Shown here: piece by piece, positions 17,550 through 26,548 of the stretch
Numbering within the stretch: the stretch's first letter is position 1
How the letters are laid out: every line of letters starts with the position of its first letter
Assembly: GCA_018673955.1 (NCBI GenBank)
Contig: JABHBJ010000058.1
Span: 1-61,349 of the forward strand
Direction: 5' to 3'
Length of the DNA: 61,349 nucleotides
From: Chloroflexota bacterium
GTDB lineage: Bacteria > Chloroflexota > Dehalococcoidia > Lucifugimonadales > Lucifugimonadaceae
Program-made: the position numbers and the translations under genes
The notes under the pieces: model-generated
Databases searched by the model: none
Told to the model about the DNA's origin: nothing
Seen by the model: only the letters and a program-made list of their open reading frames with translations

Positions 17550-18419
17550 CTACTCAGAGGAATCTTCGCTGCCGCGGATTGTGAGCGACTTTAGCTTACG
17601 GAGTGCACTTTCGGCTTGCTCAGTGTTCGATCCATCAGGGGCCCGTTCGAGGAACAGGGTGAGCGAATCTACGGCATCGCCGAAGTTACCGACTTTCGTC
17701 TGTAGATGGGCGAGTTCGCTGAGGTTACGAAGATTTGCTGGGTCGACTAACTGGATTCGCTCGGATGCCGAGAGAGCTAGTTCGTACTGTTTATGCTTTT
17801 CATGGGCAACTTTGAGGTTGCTTAGTTGTCGGCGCAGAATCGCTCGGTTAGATGCGGGCTTTAGGTACTTACGTTCGAGATCATCGAAGTCGCCATGCTT
17901 GACATTATCTTTGCCGAGAATGTTGGTTATGCACTCTTTGCGTGAGAGAAACCCGCCGCCATGGAACGGATCGACATAAATGCGGTCTTCACCGGTTCCG
18001 ACAACGACGACGAAGTGTTTGCGAAGCGATATGCCGCGTACTTTCTCGCCGGCGACTCGTGCTACTTCGATGTAGAAGATCGAAAGGGTTACTGGATTAC
18101 CTTTTAGGCGGTCGATAACCTCGTTAAGGTGGCTATTACGAGGATCGAAATAATCTTTCGAATCACCAGTAAATCCGGTCTTTCCGAATAGAACTTCGTG
18201 CATCGAATTGACGAATTCGAAGTTCGTGTAGTCCGCTGGAAGTAACGTCTTGACTTTCGTTCCAAACTGAGCGATGCGTCCTTGGTAGGCGATAACGTCA
18301 AGATCAGGAAATTCGCTAGAAGCTGCGTATAACGCTGCCGCACCAAGGTTTATCTCCTCGTCGGGGCATCTTATTGCTCGGGCAAAGTTTTCTTTTGGAG
18401 AGAGCGGGTTTGTTCCCAA
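17550..18419 (-). CDS. SirB1-like transglutaminase-fold protein with TPR-like C-terminus
   Basis: The 289-residue protein matches the SirB1 / transglutaminase-like superfamily. It has NSHLNEVIDRLKGNPVTLSI, FYIEVARVAGEKVRGISLRK and HFVVVVGTGEDRIYVDPFHG. The C-terminal 80 residues form TPR-like helices (ANLRNLSELAHLQTKVGNFG and a second unit). In the family the segment before HF is usually GxPGHF; here it is RKHF. The biochemical role of SirB1-type proteins is not established. The start is a TTG at 18419. The gene is divergent from the TPP-riboswitch operon. Confidence 0.8.
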   Translation of the reverse strand: MGTNPLSPKENFARAIRCPDEEINLGAAALYAASSEFPDLDVIAYQGRIAQFGTKVKTLLPADYTNFEFVNSMHEVLFGKTGFTGDSKDYFDPRNSHLNEVIDRLKGNPVTLSIFYIEVARVAGEKVRGISLRKHFVVVVGTGEDRIYVDPFHGGGFLSRKECITNILGKDNVKHGDFDDLERKYLKPASNRAILRRQLSNLKVAHEKHKQYELALSASERIQLVDPANLRNLSELAHLQTKVGNFGDAVDSLTLFLERAPDGSNTEQAESALRKLKSLTIRGSEDSSE

Positions 18420-18532
18420 AACCTTCGGCGAATTCCCGTGTGGCTTACTGTGCTTTCGAACTGGATTAAGGGCATTCTAGCTGCCGGTAGGTAAATCCAC
18501 AAACCCATAATCCTGAGTTACGACTAGCTGAT

Positions 18533-18560
18533 TTGACATGCCGGTAATTTATTGTAAAAC
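18533..18560 (+). promoter_or_regulatory. sigma-70-type promoter for the riboswitch transcript
   Basis: A perfect TTGACA at 18533-18538 is followed after 16 bases by TAAAAC at 18555-18560, a 4-of-6 match to TATAAT. The predicted transcript start near 18567 is about 40 bases before the TPP aptamer, which fits a riboswitch leader. It is inferred from sequence only. Confidence 0.55.
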
Positions 18561-18604
18561 TGGCAATAGGCGAGGCATTGCTTCGCTAGTGTCTTGAATT
18601 TCAG

Positions 18605-18712
18605 TAGCACGTGGGGAGCTCGGGTAGCCGGGCTGAGAGGGCAGACGTTAATTCTGCCAACCCTTGAACCTGATCTGGGTAATTCCAGCGTAGGAAAACG
18701 GCTCGTGTGCCT
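18605..18712 (+). promoter_or_regulatory. TPP (thi-box) riboswitch
   Basis: The conserved thi-box elements are all present. CTGAGA is at 18633-18638 in the pyrimidine-sensing arm, and the ACCTGATCTGGGTAAT and CCAGCGTAGG segments (about 18667-18694) form the pyrophosphate arm. GGCAGA/TCTGCC closes the variable P3 stem. The closing helix is seen as GCAC (18607-18610) with GTGC (18707-18710) and GAGC (18616-18619) with GCTC (18701-18704). It precedes the ABC-transporter start by 56 bases, so thiamine diphosphate should repress the operon. I see no clear terminator hairpin in the spacer, so translational control is possible. Confidence 0.97.
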
Positions 18713-18767
18713 CATCCAAGCGTTGATTACCCAGTAGGACAATCTAACTGGTAGCGACCAATCATCG

Positions 18768-19586
18768 ATGAGCCGGGTCTTAAATCAACAAATATCTACG
18801 AATAGCAGCAATGTTGAGTCTGAAGACGCGTTACTCGCTGTTTCAGGTATTGGTTTCGATTACGAGAATGTTCCGATTCTCGCTGAGGTAAGTATCTCGG
18901 TCGATCGTGGAGAGTTTGTTGCACTCGTTGGACCTTCAGGCTGCGGCAAAAGCACGCTGCTTAATCTCATTTCGGGTGTGCTTGAAGCTAAAGAAGGTTC
19001 AATCAATACGAACGGACTTGTCGGGAGGGCTGAGCGCCTTGGCAATGTTTCGTACATGCAGCAGAACGATTTATTGTTGCCGTGGCGAACTGTCGCAGGA
19101 AACTGCCGTCTTGGGCTCGAACTGAAGGGGGTTGGTAAAGCCGAATCGAACGAGCGAGTTGAAAGACTTGCCGAGTTATTCGATATCGCTGATGTGCTCG
19201 ATCATATGCCGTGGCAGCTTTCGGGAGGAATGCGTCAACGTGTCGCTCTTCTGAGAGCCGTCCTGCCAGATAACCTCGTATTGCTGCTAGATGAACCGTT
19301 TGGCGCGCTCGACGCTATAACCCGTCGATCTTTGCAGCAGTGGCTCTTGAACGTTCTCGATACTGCCGACAAAGCTGTGGTGCTGGTTACACACGATGTT
19401 GATGAAGCGATTTTGTTGGCGGATCGAATTTTAGTTATGGCTCCTGAACCGGGGCGAATCATTGCCGATATCAAGGTGGATTTCGAAGCGAAAACGGATA
19501 CGGAAGATATTTCAATGTCGCTCGAATTCAACAAGATTCGAACAAATATCCTCCACCTACTGAGTCATCAGGAGTCTGTTCGATGA
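18768..19586 (+). CDS. thiZ: ABC transporter ATPase for thiamine precursor
   Basis: The 272-residue ATPase has Walker A GPSGCGKST, the Q-loop (SYMQQNDLLLPWRT), signature LSGGMRQRVALLRA, Walker B LVLLLDEPFGALD and the H-loop THD. It belongs to the nitrate/sulfonate/taurine/pyrimidine importer group. Its position under a TPP riboswitch and coupling to a THI5/NMT1-like binding protein identify the substrate as a thiamine pyrimidine precursor. The ATG at 18768 lacks an obvious ribosome site, which may be part of the riboswitch control. The stop overlaps the permease start (ATGA). Confidence 0.92.
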   Translation: MSRVLNQQISTNSSNVESEDALLAVSGIGFDYENVPILAEVSISVDRGEFVALVGPSGCGKSTLLNLISGVLEAKEGSINTNGLVGRAERLGNVSYMQQNDLLLPWRTVAGNCRLGLELKGVGKAESNERVERLAELFDIADVLDHMPWQLSGGMRQRVALLRAVLPDNLVLLLDEPFGALDAITRRSLQQWLLNVLDTADKAVVLVTHDVDEAILLADRILVMAPEPGRIIADIKVDFEAKTDTEDISMSLEFNKIRTNILHLLSHQESVR

Positions 19587-20386
19587 ACACTTATGGATCC
19601 CTACAAAAGGCTCTGTCCGAGTGGCTTCCCCCCGTCGCTATGACCATAGGCCTGATCGTCGCTTGGGAAGTTCTAGTCGACGTTTTGGACGTTCAGCATT
19701 GGCTGCTTCCACCGCCGAGCGTGATCGCTGTAGAAATAGCGGATTCGTTCGGATTCTTGATGCGTCACGCTCGAGTCACCGCTGCGGAAACCGTGATCGG
19801 ATTCACCATTTCGATTTTGCTTGCTGGCGGATTGTCTTCGGGAATTATCTGGTCACGCACTGTAGAGCGAACGATCTATCCACTCATCATCACTTCGCAG
19901 ACGATTCCGATCATCACCCTAGCTCCATTGTTGATCATTTGGGTCGGAACTGACATCACTTCGAAGGTGATTGTCATAGTTCTGTTCACGTTCTTCCCAA
20001 TCGTCATCAGTCTGGTTGCTGGGCTACGTTCCGTAGATCAAGAGATGGTCGACATGTTCCGAACGCTCGGGGCGTCGCCGTTTCAGATATTTCGCAAACT
20101 GATGATTCCGTCGGCTCTACCAAACTTCTTCGCTGGTCTAAAAGTCGCCGCTGTCGTTTCCGTAATTGGAGCGGTTATCGGCGAGTGGTTTGGATCGAGC
20201 GCTGGGCTTGGCTGGATGATGAAAATCGCTGGTGGTCAGTTTCAGACGGCGAGAGTTTTCGCCGCAATAGTTGTACTTTCGATATTGGCGATGGCGCTGT
20301 TCGCAGCGGTCGTCGCAACAGAAAAGTGGATGCTCAGAAAGTACCCACCAATTGCGAATAGAGTTATTCGCCTAGGAGATTCATGA
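19583..20386 (+). CDS. thiX: ABC transporter permease for thiamine precursor
   Basis: The 267-residue membrane protein has about six hydrophobic segments. The EAA loop, which couples to the ATPase, is VDMFRTLGASPFQIFRKLMI followed by PSALPNFFAGLKVAAVVSVI. The first periplasmic loop WLLPPPSVI is typical of SsuC/ThiX-type permeases. Both ends overlap neighbours by four bases (ATGA), so ATPase, permease and binding protein are translationally coupled. The substrate assignment follows from the riboswitch and the binding protein. Confidence 0.92.
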   Translation: MNTYGSLQKALSEWLPPVAMTIGLIVAWEVLVDVLDVQHWLLPPPSVIAVEIADSFGFLMRHARVTAAETVIGFTISILLAGGLSSGIIWSRTVERTIYPLIITSQTIPIITLAPLLIIWVGTDITSKVIVIVLFTFFPIVISLVAGLRSVDQEMVDMFRTLGASPFQIFRKLMIPSALPNFFAGLKVAAVVSVIGAVIGEWFGSSAGLGWMMKIAGGQFQTARVFAAIVVLSILAMALFAAVVATEKWMLRKYPPIANRVIRLGDS

Positions 20387-21429
20387 AGAAGTTAGTGCTA
20401 CTTGTAGCAATATTTGCGTCGATAGCGATCGGCGCATGTGCGAGTGAAGCAGAGCCTACCGTGTCTGCCGAACCGACGGCTGTTCCTTCAACGGCAACAT
20501 CGGTGACATCAACCGTAGCACCAAAACTTGACGACGTTGTTGTAACGCTCGATTGGTTCCAGAACGCCAACCACGTTGGAGTTTACGAAGCTGTCGACAA
20601 AGGGTTCTTCGCCGGCGAAAATCTGAACGTTACGGTTGAACCACCTGCCGATCCGGCAGCAATATTGGGTCTGGTTGCTACAGGACAGAGCGATTTCGCT
20701 TTCTACTACCAGCCCGATCTGCTTCAGGCTCGCCAAGAGGGTGTTCCCGTTGTTGCTATTGCAGGAATTGTTCAACAGCCACTCAACTCGATCATGACTT
20801 TGGCATCATCGGGTATCGAGACTCCAGGTCAGCTTGCTGGCAAGAAGATTGGTACACCGGGTCTGCCTTGGAACGACGCTATGCTCGTAACTATGCTCGA
20901 ATCCGATGGAGCTTCTATCGATGATGTTGAAATTGTCGATCTTGGTTGGAATGTTAGCACTGGCCTTATGGCTGGCGAAGTAGATGCCATTGTTGGTGTT
21001 TACTGGACCTACGAGTCGATCATCATGGGTAACGAGGGCTTTGAGACCAATGTGCTATACCCGAGCGAGTGGGGTGTTCCGAGCTACTACGAGCTGGTTC
21101 TTGTAACTTCGGAAGACAACATCGCGAATAATCCAAAACTGGTCGAACGATTCGTTCAAGCGTTCAACAAGGGCTACTCACAGGCTGCCGACGATCCTCA
21201 GGGATCGGTCGACACGATGCTTGCTCTAAACCCGGAAGCCGAGATCGATGAGCCTACCGACCGTGAAGGTGTTGAGCTTCTTGCTCCGCTTTGGAAGTCG
21301 GAGGGCGCACCCGTTGGTTCGTTCGACGATAGTCGCTGGGAATCACTGGTTGAATGGATGAAGGCGCAGGACTTGCTCGACGATTCACTCGTTGCTGCAG
21401 ATGCCTACGACTCAAGCTTCAGCAAGTAG
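20383..21429 (+). CDS. thiY: NMT1/THI5-like substrate-binding lipoprotein for thiamine pyrimidine precursor
   Basis: The 348-residue protein has a signal ending IGAC with Cys19 as the lipidated residue, then a Thr/Pro/Ala-rich linker. The mature domain begins VVTLDWFQNANHVGVYEAVD and continues KGFFAGENLNVTVEPP, the ThiY/THI5 pattern. Related segments are GQSDFAFYYQPDLLQARQEG and the GTPGLPWNDAML ligand region. Characterised homologues bind formylaminopyrimidine or hydroxymethylpyrimidine. With the TPP riboswitch this indicates salvage of a pyrimidine precursor by a thiamine auxotroph or semi-auxotroph. No thiamine biosynthesis enzyme is in the window. Confidence 0.93.
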   Translation: MKKLVLLVAIFASIAIGACASEAEPTVSAEPTAVPSTATSVTSTVAPKLDDVVVTLDWFQNANHVGVYEAVDKGFFAGENLNVTVEPPADPAAILGLVATGQSDFAFYYQPDLLQARQEGVPVVAIAGIVQQPLNSIMTLASSGIETPGQLAGKKIGTPGLPWNDAMLVTMLESDGASIDDVEIVDLGWNVSTGLMAGEVDAIVGVYWTYESIIMGNEGFETNVLYPSEWGVPSYYELVLVTSEDNIANNPKLVERFVQAFNKGYSQAADDPQGSVDTMLALNPEAEIDEPTDREGVELLAPLWKSEGAPVGSFDDSRWESLVEWMKAQDLLDDSLVAADAYDSSFSK

Positions 21430-21506
21430 GTGCGAGTGGCACGTTTTCTGCTTGAAGGCGGATCGACTCTCAATCGGCCTGATTGAGCCGGTGCGAATTG
21501 CTATGA

Positions 21507-21540
21507 CCCCTCTCTCCCTCGATAGTGAGGGAAGGGGGTA
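21507..21540. terminator. hairpin between convergent genes
   Basis: Between the convergent thiY and SMP-30-like genes lies CCCCTCTCTCCCTC, a six-base loop, then GAGGGAAGGGGG. It is a strong imperfect G/C stem suitable as a shared bidirectional terminator. No long T-run follows on either side, so efficiency is uncertain. Confidence 0.55.
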
Positions 21541-21547
21541 GTTCTCT

Positions 21548-22441
21548 CTAAAACCTACGCTGCGGATACGCTAATTGGCCTGTATGCCCGACGTTGTCGA
21601 CTTGATAGACCTCGCCACCCATGAACGTTACGAACAGCGTTGATAGCGACGAGCCGCCAAACGTGCAGTTAGTCGGATTATCTGCAGGCGTAGGGTGAGT
21701 ACGAACGACTCGACCCGAAGCCTCAAATTCGTAGATCATCGGACCGGGGCCACCAGATGAAGATCCTGCCGTCGCAAGTATTGTTCCTGCCGACGAAAGC
21801 GTCATGCCGTCGATGCTGCGTCCACGACCGAAATCGTGAAGAACTTGGCTATAGCCTAGAGTTCCGTCTTCGTTCACTGGGTATGCCAGCAGACGTTTGG
21901 GGTCTTCTGGTTGATTGGGAGTATCGGCGACGAATACCGTCTTTTGATCTATAGAGAACAGCACGCCGTTTGGCTTGAGCGTATCGAACGTGACTCGCAT
22001 GGTGTTCCAGTTTCCGCCGAACGTGTGCTCCGACATGTACACCGATTCGTGTTCGAGATTGCCGGGGCCGCCCGTGTAGTTGGGGTCGGTGAAATAGACT
22101 CTTCCTTTTTGATCGACGGCGATATCGTTGGGCCAGTTCATCGTCTCGCCCTTGAAAGCATTGCTGATTACTAGCGGCTCAGCGTTAGGGTTTTCGGGGT
22201 CCACTTTCGTCACCCGGTGAGCGTCGCCCTCGCATACGAACAGCTGACCTTGGCGATCAAAAGTCTGACCGTTCGCAGCACCCGTGTTTTCGCGCCAAAC
22301 AGTGCTTTCGTTGGTTTTTGGGTCCCAACGGAACGTAGTGCTAGCGGCGCATTCGTTGTAGAGCAGACCTTTACCGTCCCACACTGGCCCTTCGGTCAGT
22401 CTGTCGTGATCTGCGATCTTGGTCCATTTCCAGTCGGTCAT
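21548..22441 (-). CDS. SMP-30/gluconolactonase-like protein, copy 1
   Basis: The 297-residue six-bladed beta-propeller protein matches the SMP-30/LRE family. It has TEGPVWDGKGLLYNE with the first metal Glu, NWPNDIAVDQKGRVYFTDP with the metal Asn, KPNGVLFSIDQKTVFVADT, and SIDGMTLSSAGTILATAG with the metal Asp. These enzymes hydrolyse aldonolactones. It lacks a signal peptide, so it should act in the cytoplasm. A paralogue with the same layout lies 77 bases upstream on the same strand. The two probably handle related lactones made by nearby dehydrogenases. Confidence 0.88.
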   Translation of the reverse strand: MTDWKWTKIADHDRLTEGPVWDGKGLLYNECAASTTFRWDPKTNESTVWRENTGAANGQTFDRQGQLFVCEGDAHRVTKVDPENPNAEPLVISNAFKGETMNWPNDIAVDQKGRVYFTDPNYTGGPGNLEHESVYMSEHTFGGNWNTMRVTFDTLKPNGVLFSIDQKTVFVADTPNQPEDPKRLLAYPVNEDGTLGYSQVLHDFGRGRSIDGMTLSSAGTILATAGSSSGGPGPMIYEFEASGRVVRTHPTPADNPTNCTFGGSSLSTLFVTFMGGEVYQVDNVGHTGQLAYPQRRF

Positions 22442-22518
22442 GTTTGTTCTTGTTTTCTTGTCAGCGTGAGAAGTTGCTGGCTGTGGTGGTCATGTGATGG
22501 GATTGAAATTGAGGCTCT

Positions 22519-23388
22519 CTAGTTCGGCCAGAGCAGGTGGCCTGTCATGCCGGTGTTATGGGCGACGATGCAGTGGCCTTCGATTGACGATACGTAGAGG
22601 TCTTCGCCTACGAACGTGCAGTTGGTTGGACGTTGTGCCGGAGTCGGGTGAGTTTCGATGATTCGACCCTTGGGATCGAAAACTGTAATCATTCCGCCGG
22701 GTCCTGATAGCTCCCATCCGGTGCAGGCAACGATGTTACCTGCGTTCGAAAGCGTCATGCCATCGATGCCGCGGTGAGGACCGAAATCGTGAAGTAATTC
22801 GTATTCGCCAAGCGATCCATCATCGTTCACCGGGTAAGCCCGCAGGTGACGGTCTTCGCTTGCGCCGTAGTCGCTTTGTGCGACGTAGAGCGTCTTGTAG
22901 TCGGACGAGAAGAGTAGCCCGTTCGGCATGCTGGTGTCGAACGTGCGACGAAAGGTTTTATAGGTGCCGTCGTCTTGCGGTTCGGCTGAGATGATCGCTG
23001 AGTAAGTTATGCCGTTGTCGGGGCTGACGTCACCGACTCGGTCGGAGAAGTAGATCGAGCCAGACGGCGTGATCGCTAGATCGTTTGGCGAGTTGATTCG
23101 TCGACCGTCGACTCGATCAGCGATTGTTACGGTCTGTCCGTTTGGGTCGAATCGAACGATTGCTCGTCCGTCGCCTGAGCAACCGAACAAGCGACCTTCA
23201 CTGTCGTAGTTGAGTCCGTTCGTCCCTTCGGTATCTTCTCGCCAAACTTCGACGAGTCCGGAGTTAACGTCGAGCGACATGATGCGGTTCATGGCGATGT
23301 TCGAGTAGAGCAAAGTTTCGCCGTTCCAGACGTTTCCTTCTGTTATCGAGCCGATTACCGGCGCCGCATCTTCAAATTTCCAGCTCAT
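22519..23388 (-). CDS. SMP-30/gluconolactonase-like protein, copy 2
   Basis: The 289-residue paralogue of the preceding gene has the same metal-site segments: ITEGNVWNGETLLYSN, NSPNDLAITPSGSIYFSD, MPNGLLFSSDYKTLYVAQS and GIDGMTLSNAGNIVACTG. The C-terminal HPTPAQRPTNCTFVGEDLYV closely matches HPTPADNPTNCTFGG in copy 1, so the two arose by tandem duplication. No signal peptide is present. Substrate unknown. Confidence 0.87.
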   Translation of the reverse strand: MSWKFEDAAPVIGSITEGNVWNGETLLYSNIAMNRIMSLDVNSGLVEVWREDTEGTNGLNYDSEGRLFGCSGDGRAIVRFDPNGQTVTIADRVDGRRINSPNDLAITPSGSIYFSDRVGDVSPDNGITYSAIISAEPQDDGTYKTFRRTFDTSMPNGLLFSSDYKTLYVAQSDYGASEDRHLRAYPVNDDGSLGEYELLHDFGPHRGIDGMTLSNAGNIVACTGWELSGPGGMITVFDPKGRIIETHPTPAQRPTNCTFVGEDLYVSSIEGHCIVAHNTGMTGHLLWPN

Positions 23389-23522
23389 TGTTCTTCTTTC
23401 AGCGTGAGGCTTTTTGGGCCTGAATTGGTCAATTCGTCCGATTCGTGTTTTTCGTTTCAGAGTGGTTCTTCGAATCCTGAAATGAACGTTCTTTCTGTTT
23501 CGGTGTTATGCGCCTTCGGCTT

Positions 23523-24239
23523 CTATGGGCAGCCTAGTTGGTTTGCTAGGTCGTGAAAATCTTTGGCGAAGTAGTCGAAGTCGGGTTCAGGTTCGAGATC
23601 GGGCTGTTTCGCATGACCGTATTCCTCGGGTCGGGTCACCAAAGCTGCTTTGAGACCAGCGTTTATCGCACCTCGTAAATCACCATTGTGCGCCGCTACC
23701 AGCATTACTTCGTCGTACTCTAGCCCGAGTAGTTCTGCGGTTTTAGTGTAAGCACGAGGGTGTGTTTTGTACTTGCCGGTGAGTTCTGCCGAGAGCACGG
23801 CATCCCAAGGCAGGTTGGCGTATTTTCCCATATTCGTGAGAAGGGCGATGTTGCCGTTCGACAGTGACGCGATGATGTATTTCGACTTTAGCCGAAGCAA
23901 CCCATCGGTCGAATCTGGCCAGCCATCGAGTCGGTGCCAGGCTTTGTTGAATTCGACTTTCTCTTCTTCGTCAATCGTTGGAAACCCGTACTCGTCGAGG
24001 ATCACATCGAGTCGTTCTCTGTGAATTTGATCGACGATCTTCCACTCATCTTCGCCAGAATTCACTTTTGCCATTCCGGCTCCATAGCCAGCGCGCCAGT
24101 CATCGGCGAACTTATTCCAGTCGGCTTCGACTCCGTGCTTTGCACCGATTTCGGCTGCCTGTCGAGATATCGAACTACGCCAATCGACGACCGTGCCGAA
24201 CACGTCGAATACCAGAGCTTTGATTTGGCTATTGGGCAC
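23523..24239 (-). CDS. type II haloacid dehalogenase family protein
   Basis: The 238-residue HAD enzyme has motif I LVFDVFGTVVDW with nucleophile Asp12, motif II SLSNGNIALL, the Lys motif TGKYKTHPRAY, and motif III/IV LVAAHNGDLRGAINAG. These are typical of (S)-2-haloacid dehalogenases, which release halide from 2-haloalkanoates. In the classical enzymes motif IV reads SSNxWD, so the AAHNGD variant leaves the substrate open. It starts with GTG and stands upstream of the SMP-30 pair with a 134-base gap. Confidence 0.85.
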   Translation of the reverse strand: MPNSQIKALVFDVFGTVVDWRSSISRQAAEIGAKHGVEADWNKFADDWRAGYGAGMAKVNSGEDEWKIVDQIHRERLDVILDEYGFPTIDEEEKVEFNKAWHRLDGWPDSTDGLLRLKSKYIIASLSNGNIALLTNMGKYANLPWDAVLSAELTGKYKTHPRAYTKTAELLGLEYDEVMLVAAHNGDLRGAINAGLKAALVTRPEEYGHAKQPDLEPEPDFDYFAKDFHDLANQLGCP

Positions 24240-24405
24240 TTGGTACTTCCCGCTATCGTGATCAGTCTAATTTAAATGTCGCAAGCGACCTGACGAACGG
24301 TATTCTAGTTGCCCGCGCCAGTCTGTCCAGATCAGGCTCGTCGAATGAACGGCGATTTTACTGAGTTGAAATCCGTTCAAAACGCCAATTAGGAATATTC
24401 AAACA

Positions 24406-25365
24406 ATGCCAAACACCGTGAAACGACTGTACATAACCGAAGCTGAAGTGAACGAAATGTTGGACATGAATCTGGCGCTTGAAGCGTTGGATGAAGTGTT
24501 CAAGGCGAGGTCGGCAGGTGAAGTTCGCAACGAACCACGTCGTAGACTTTCGACCGGCGAAGGGAAAATGTCCCTCAACTTCATGGCTGCTACGTGGCCT
24601 GAAAAGGGATGGGCAGGGCACAAATCGTACGCAGCTGGGGATTTCAGGGTGATGCTGTTTGGTACGAATGGTGAAGGGCTTCTCGCTGTGTTGGGCGCAG
24701 GTCGAATGGGGCAGGTTCGAACCGGCGCTGCTTCGGGAATTGCAACTAGGTACATGGCGCGTGAGAACTCTTCTACGGTTGGAATTATCGGGTCTGGTTA
24801 TCAGGCGCAGACACAGCTCGAAGCTGTTTGTGCTGTTCGGGATATCAAAGATGTGAAAGTGTTTTCTCGTACTACCGAAAAGCGAGAAAGGTTCGCTTCA
24901 GTCATGAGCGAGCGACTTGGGGTGAATGTCGTGGCGGTCGATTCCAAGGAAACCGCTGCTGAAGGAATGGATGTACTTATTGCGGTGACTAGCTCGGTCG
25001 AACCGGTGATAACCGGAGATATGGTCGAGCCGGGAATGCACATCAACGCAGCTGGAAATAATTCATGGATGAAGCGAGAACTAGACACGGCAGCCATCGT
25101 GAAGGCTGATCTAGTTGCATGCGATGATATCGACCAGACAAAAATCGAGTGTGGCGAGTTAATGCGGGCAGTAGAAGTCGGGAGATTCTCGTGGGAGTCG
25201 ATGGTGCGGTTAGATCGCATCGTGGCAGGATTGCGAACGGCACGTTATTCAGACGACGACATCACATTGTTCGAATCGCAAGGTGTTGCGTTCGAGGATC
25301 TAGCGGTATGCGGTCGACTCTACGAAATGGCGTTAGAGCGCGGTATCGGAACTGAGTTGGGGTAG
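24406..25365 (+). CDS. ornithine cyclodeaminase / mu-crystallin family protein
   Basis: The 319-residue protein has the family NAD-binding core TVGIIGSGYQAQTQLEAV, preceded by AGRMGQVRTGAASGIATRYM. It also has KVFSRTTEKRERFASVM and NAAGNNSWMKRELD. The last corresponds to the loop carrying the catalytic Asp in cyclodeaminases, here with Asn-Asn-Ser. Members deaminate ornithine, reduce ketimines or act on other amino/imino acids, so the substrate is open. It starts a plus-strand run with the two Ldh2-type dehydrogenases 82 and 1182 bases further on. Confidence 0.88.
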   Translation: MPNTVKRLYITEAEVNEMLDMNLALEALDEVFKARSAGEVRNEPRRRLSTGEGKMSLNFMAATWPEKGWAGHKSYAAGDFRVMLFGTNGEGLLAVLGAGRMGQVRTGAASGIATRYMARENSSTVGIIGSGYQAQTQLEAVCAVRDIKDVKVFSRTTEKRERFASVMSERLGVNVVAVDSKETAAEGMDVLIAVTSSVEPVITGDMVEPGMHINAAGNNSWMKRELDTAAIVKADLVACDDIDQTKIECGELMRAVEVGRFSWESMVRLDRIVAGLRTARYSDDDITLFESQGVAFEDLAVCGRLYEMALERGIGTELG

Positions 25366-25447
25366 CTAGGTACGACATCCTTACCAATGCATGGGCAACT
25401 CACGTACACTCGCCGTCGGAAGTTCTGTCGGAGGGCGACAGACTGAC

Positions 25448-26548
25448 ATGATCACGAAAGATTCATCTTTGGCACTCGACTATCTGAAACTCAATGAATC
25501 GAACTCGATTCGCGTTGCTGCGGACGATCTCCACAAACAGGTCTCTGCAATTTTGCAGGGCGTTGGCACACCGACTGAGCATGCCGAAATCACGGCAAAA
25601 ATTTTGGTGTCTTCGAGTTTGCGAGGTGTTGAAACGCACGGAGTGGGCAACACGGTTCGATATGCCAAATCGATTGAATCAGGTGAGTACACAGTTCCGC
25701 AGACAGTGGAAATCATCAGCGAGACCGAATCGACCGTACTTCTAGATTGTGGAAACGGACTAGGTTTCGTTGCTGCTCATCAGGGAATGGAAATGTCTAT
25801 TGCCAAGGCTCGATCCGTCGGCATCGGGATGACCACTATTCGAAACGGCCACCACATTGGGATGGTCGGCTACTACCCGATGATGGCTGTCGCAGAGGAC
25901 ATGATCGGAATGGCGATGACTAACGCCAGCCGGAGCGTACGGCCAGCGTTAGGTGCGAGACCGAGAGTTGGTACGAACCCGATAGCGTTTGGCGCACCTG
26001 CTGGTGAAGAACGAGACTTTATTTTCGATATGGCTACTTCGACGATTGCTAGCGGCAAGATAGCGCTTGCAAAGCGGCTGGGAGTGCAGATGCCGGTCGG
26101 CTGGGCTGTAACTGCTGAAGGTGAGCCGCTAACCGAACCTCGTGGTGATAGGGGAGAAGACTGGGCGATGAACCCGTTGGGAAGAACAAGGGAACAGGGC
26201 GCACATAAAGGTTACGGACTTGGACTAGTAGTCGATATTTTATGTGGTGTGCTTTCCGGTGGCGGATTCGGAGCGCAGCTTTCGGGTGGTGAAAATATGA
26301 CCTGGACCATGGCAATCGATATCGCAAAATTCAGGGACGTCGGCGATTTCAAATCGATGATGGACGCCATGGTTCGAGAGCTTCACGCCACTCCTCCGTT
26401 GCCGGGTGCAGCCGGTGTTCTGGTAGCTGGCGATCCAGAGGCGGATTTCGAGGATGACCGTTCTTTGAACGGCGTGCCTGTCGAGAACGGTCAGTATGAC
26501 GAGATGCGTGCCAAAGCGGCTCAACTAGGTGTAGAGATGTTCATTTAA
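25448..26548 (+). CDS. Ldh2/malate-lactate dehydrogenase family oxidoreductase, copy 1
   Basis: The 366-residue protein belongs to the NAD(P)-dependent malate/L-lactate/sulfolactate/ureidoglycolate dehydrogenase family, which does not use a classical Rossmann fold. It has VAADDLHKQVSAILQGVGTP, RGVETHGVGNTVRY, IRNGHHIGMVGYYPMMA with the catalytic His, GTNPIAFGAPAGEERDFIFD and EQGAHKGYGLGLVVDILCG. I choose ATG 25448, which follows GGAGGG and gives a length like the paralogue. An ATG at 25391 would add 19 residues. Its stop overlaps the next start by one base (TAATG). Confidence 0.9.
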   Translation: MITKDSSLALDYLKLNESNSIRVAADDLHKQVSAILQGVGTPTEHAEITAKILVSSSLRGVETHGVGNTVRYAKSIESGEYTVPQTVEIISETESTVLLDCGNGLGFVAAHQGMEMSIAKARSVGIGMTTIRNGHHIGMVGYYPMMAVAEDMIGMAMTNASRSVRPALGARPRVGTNPIAFGAPAGEERDFIFDMATSTIASGKIALAKRLGVQMPVGWAVTAEGEPLTEPRGDRGEDWAMNPLGRTREQGAHKGYGLGLVVDILCGVLSGGGFGAQLSGGENMTWTMAIDIAKFRDVGDFKSMMDAMVRELHATPPLPGAAGVLVAGDPEADFEDDRSLNGVPVENGQYDEMRAKAAQLGVEMFI

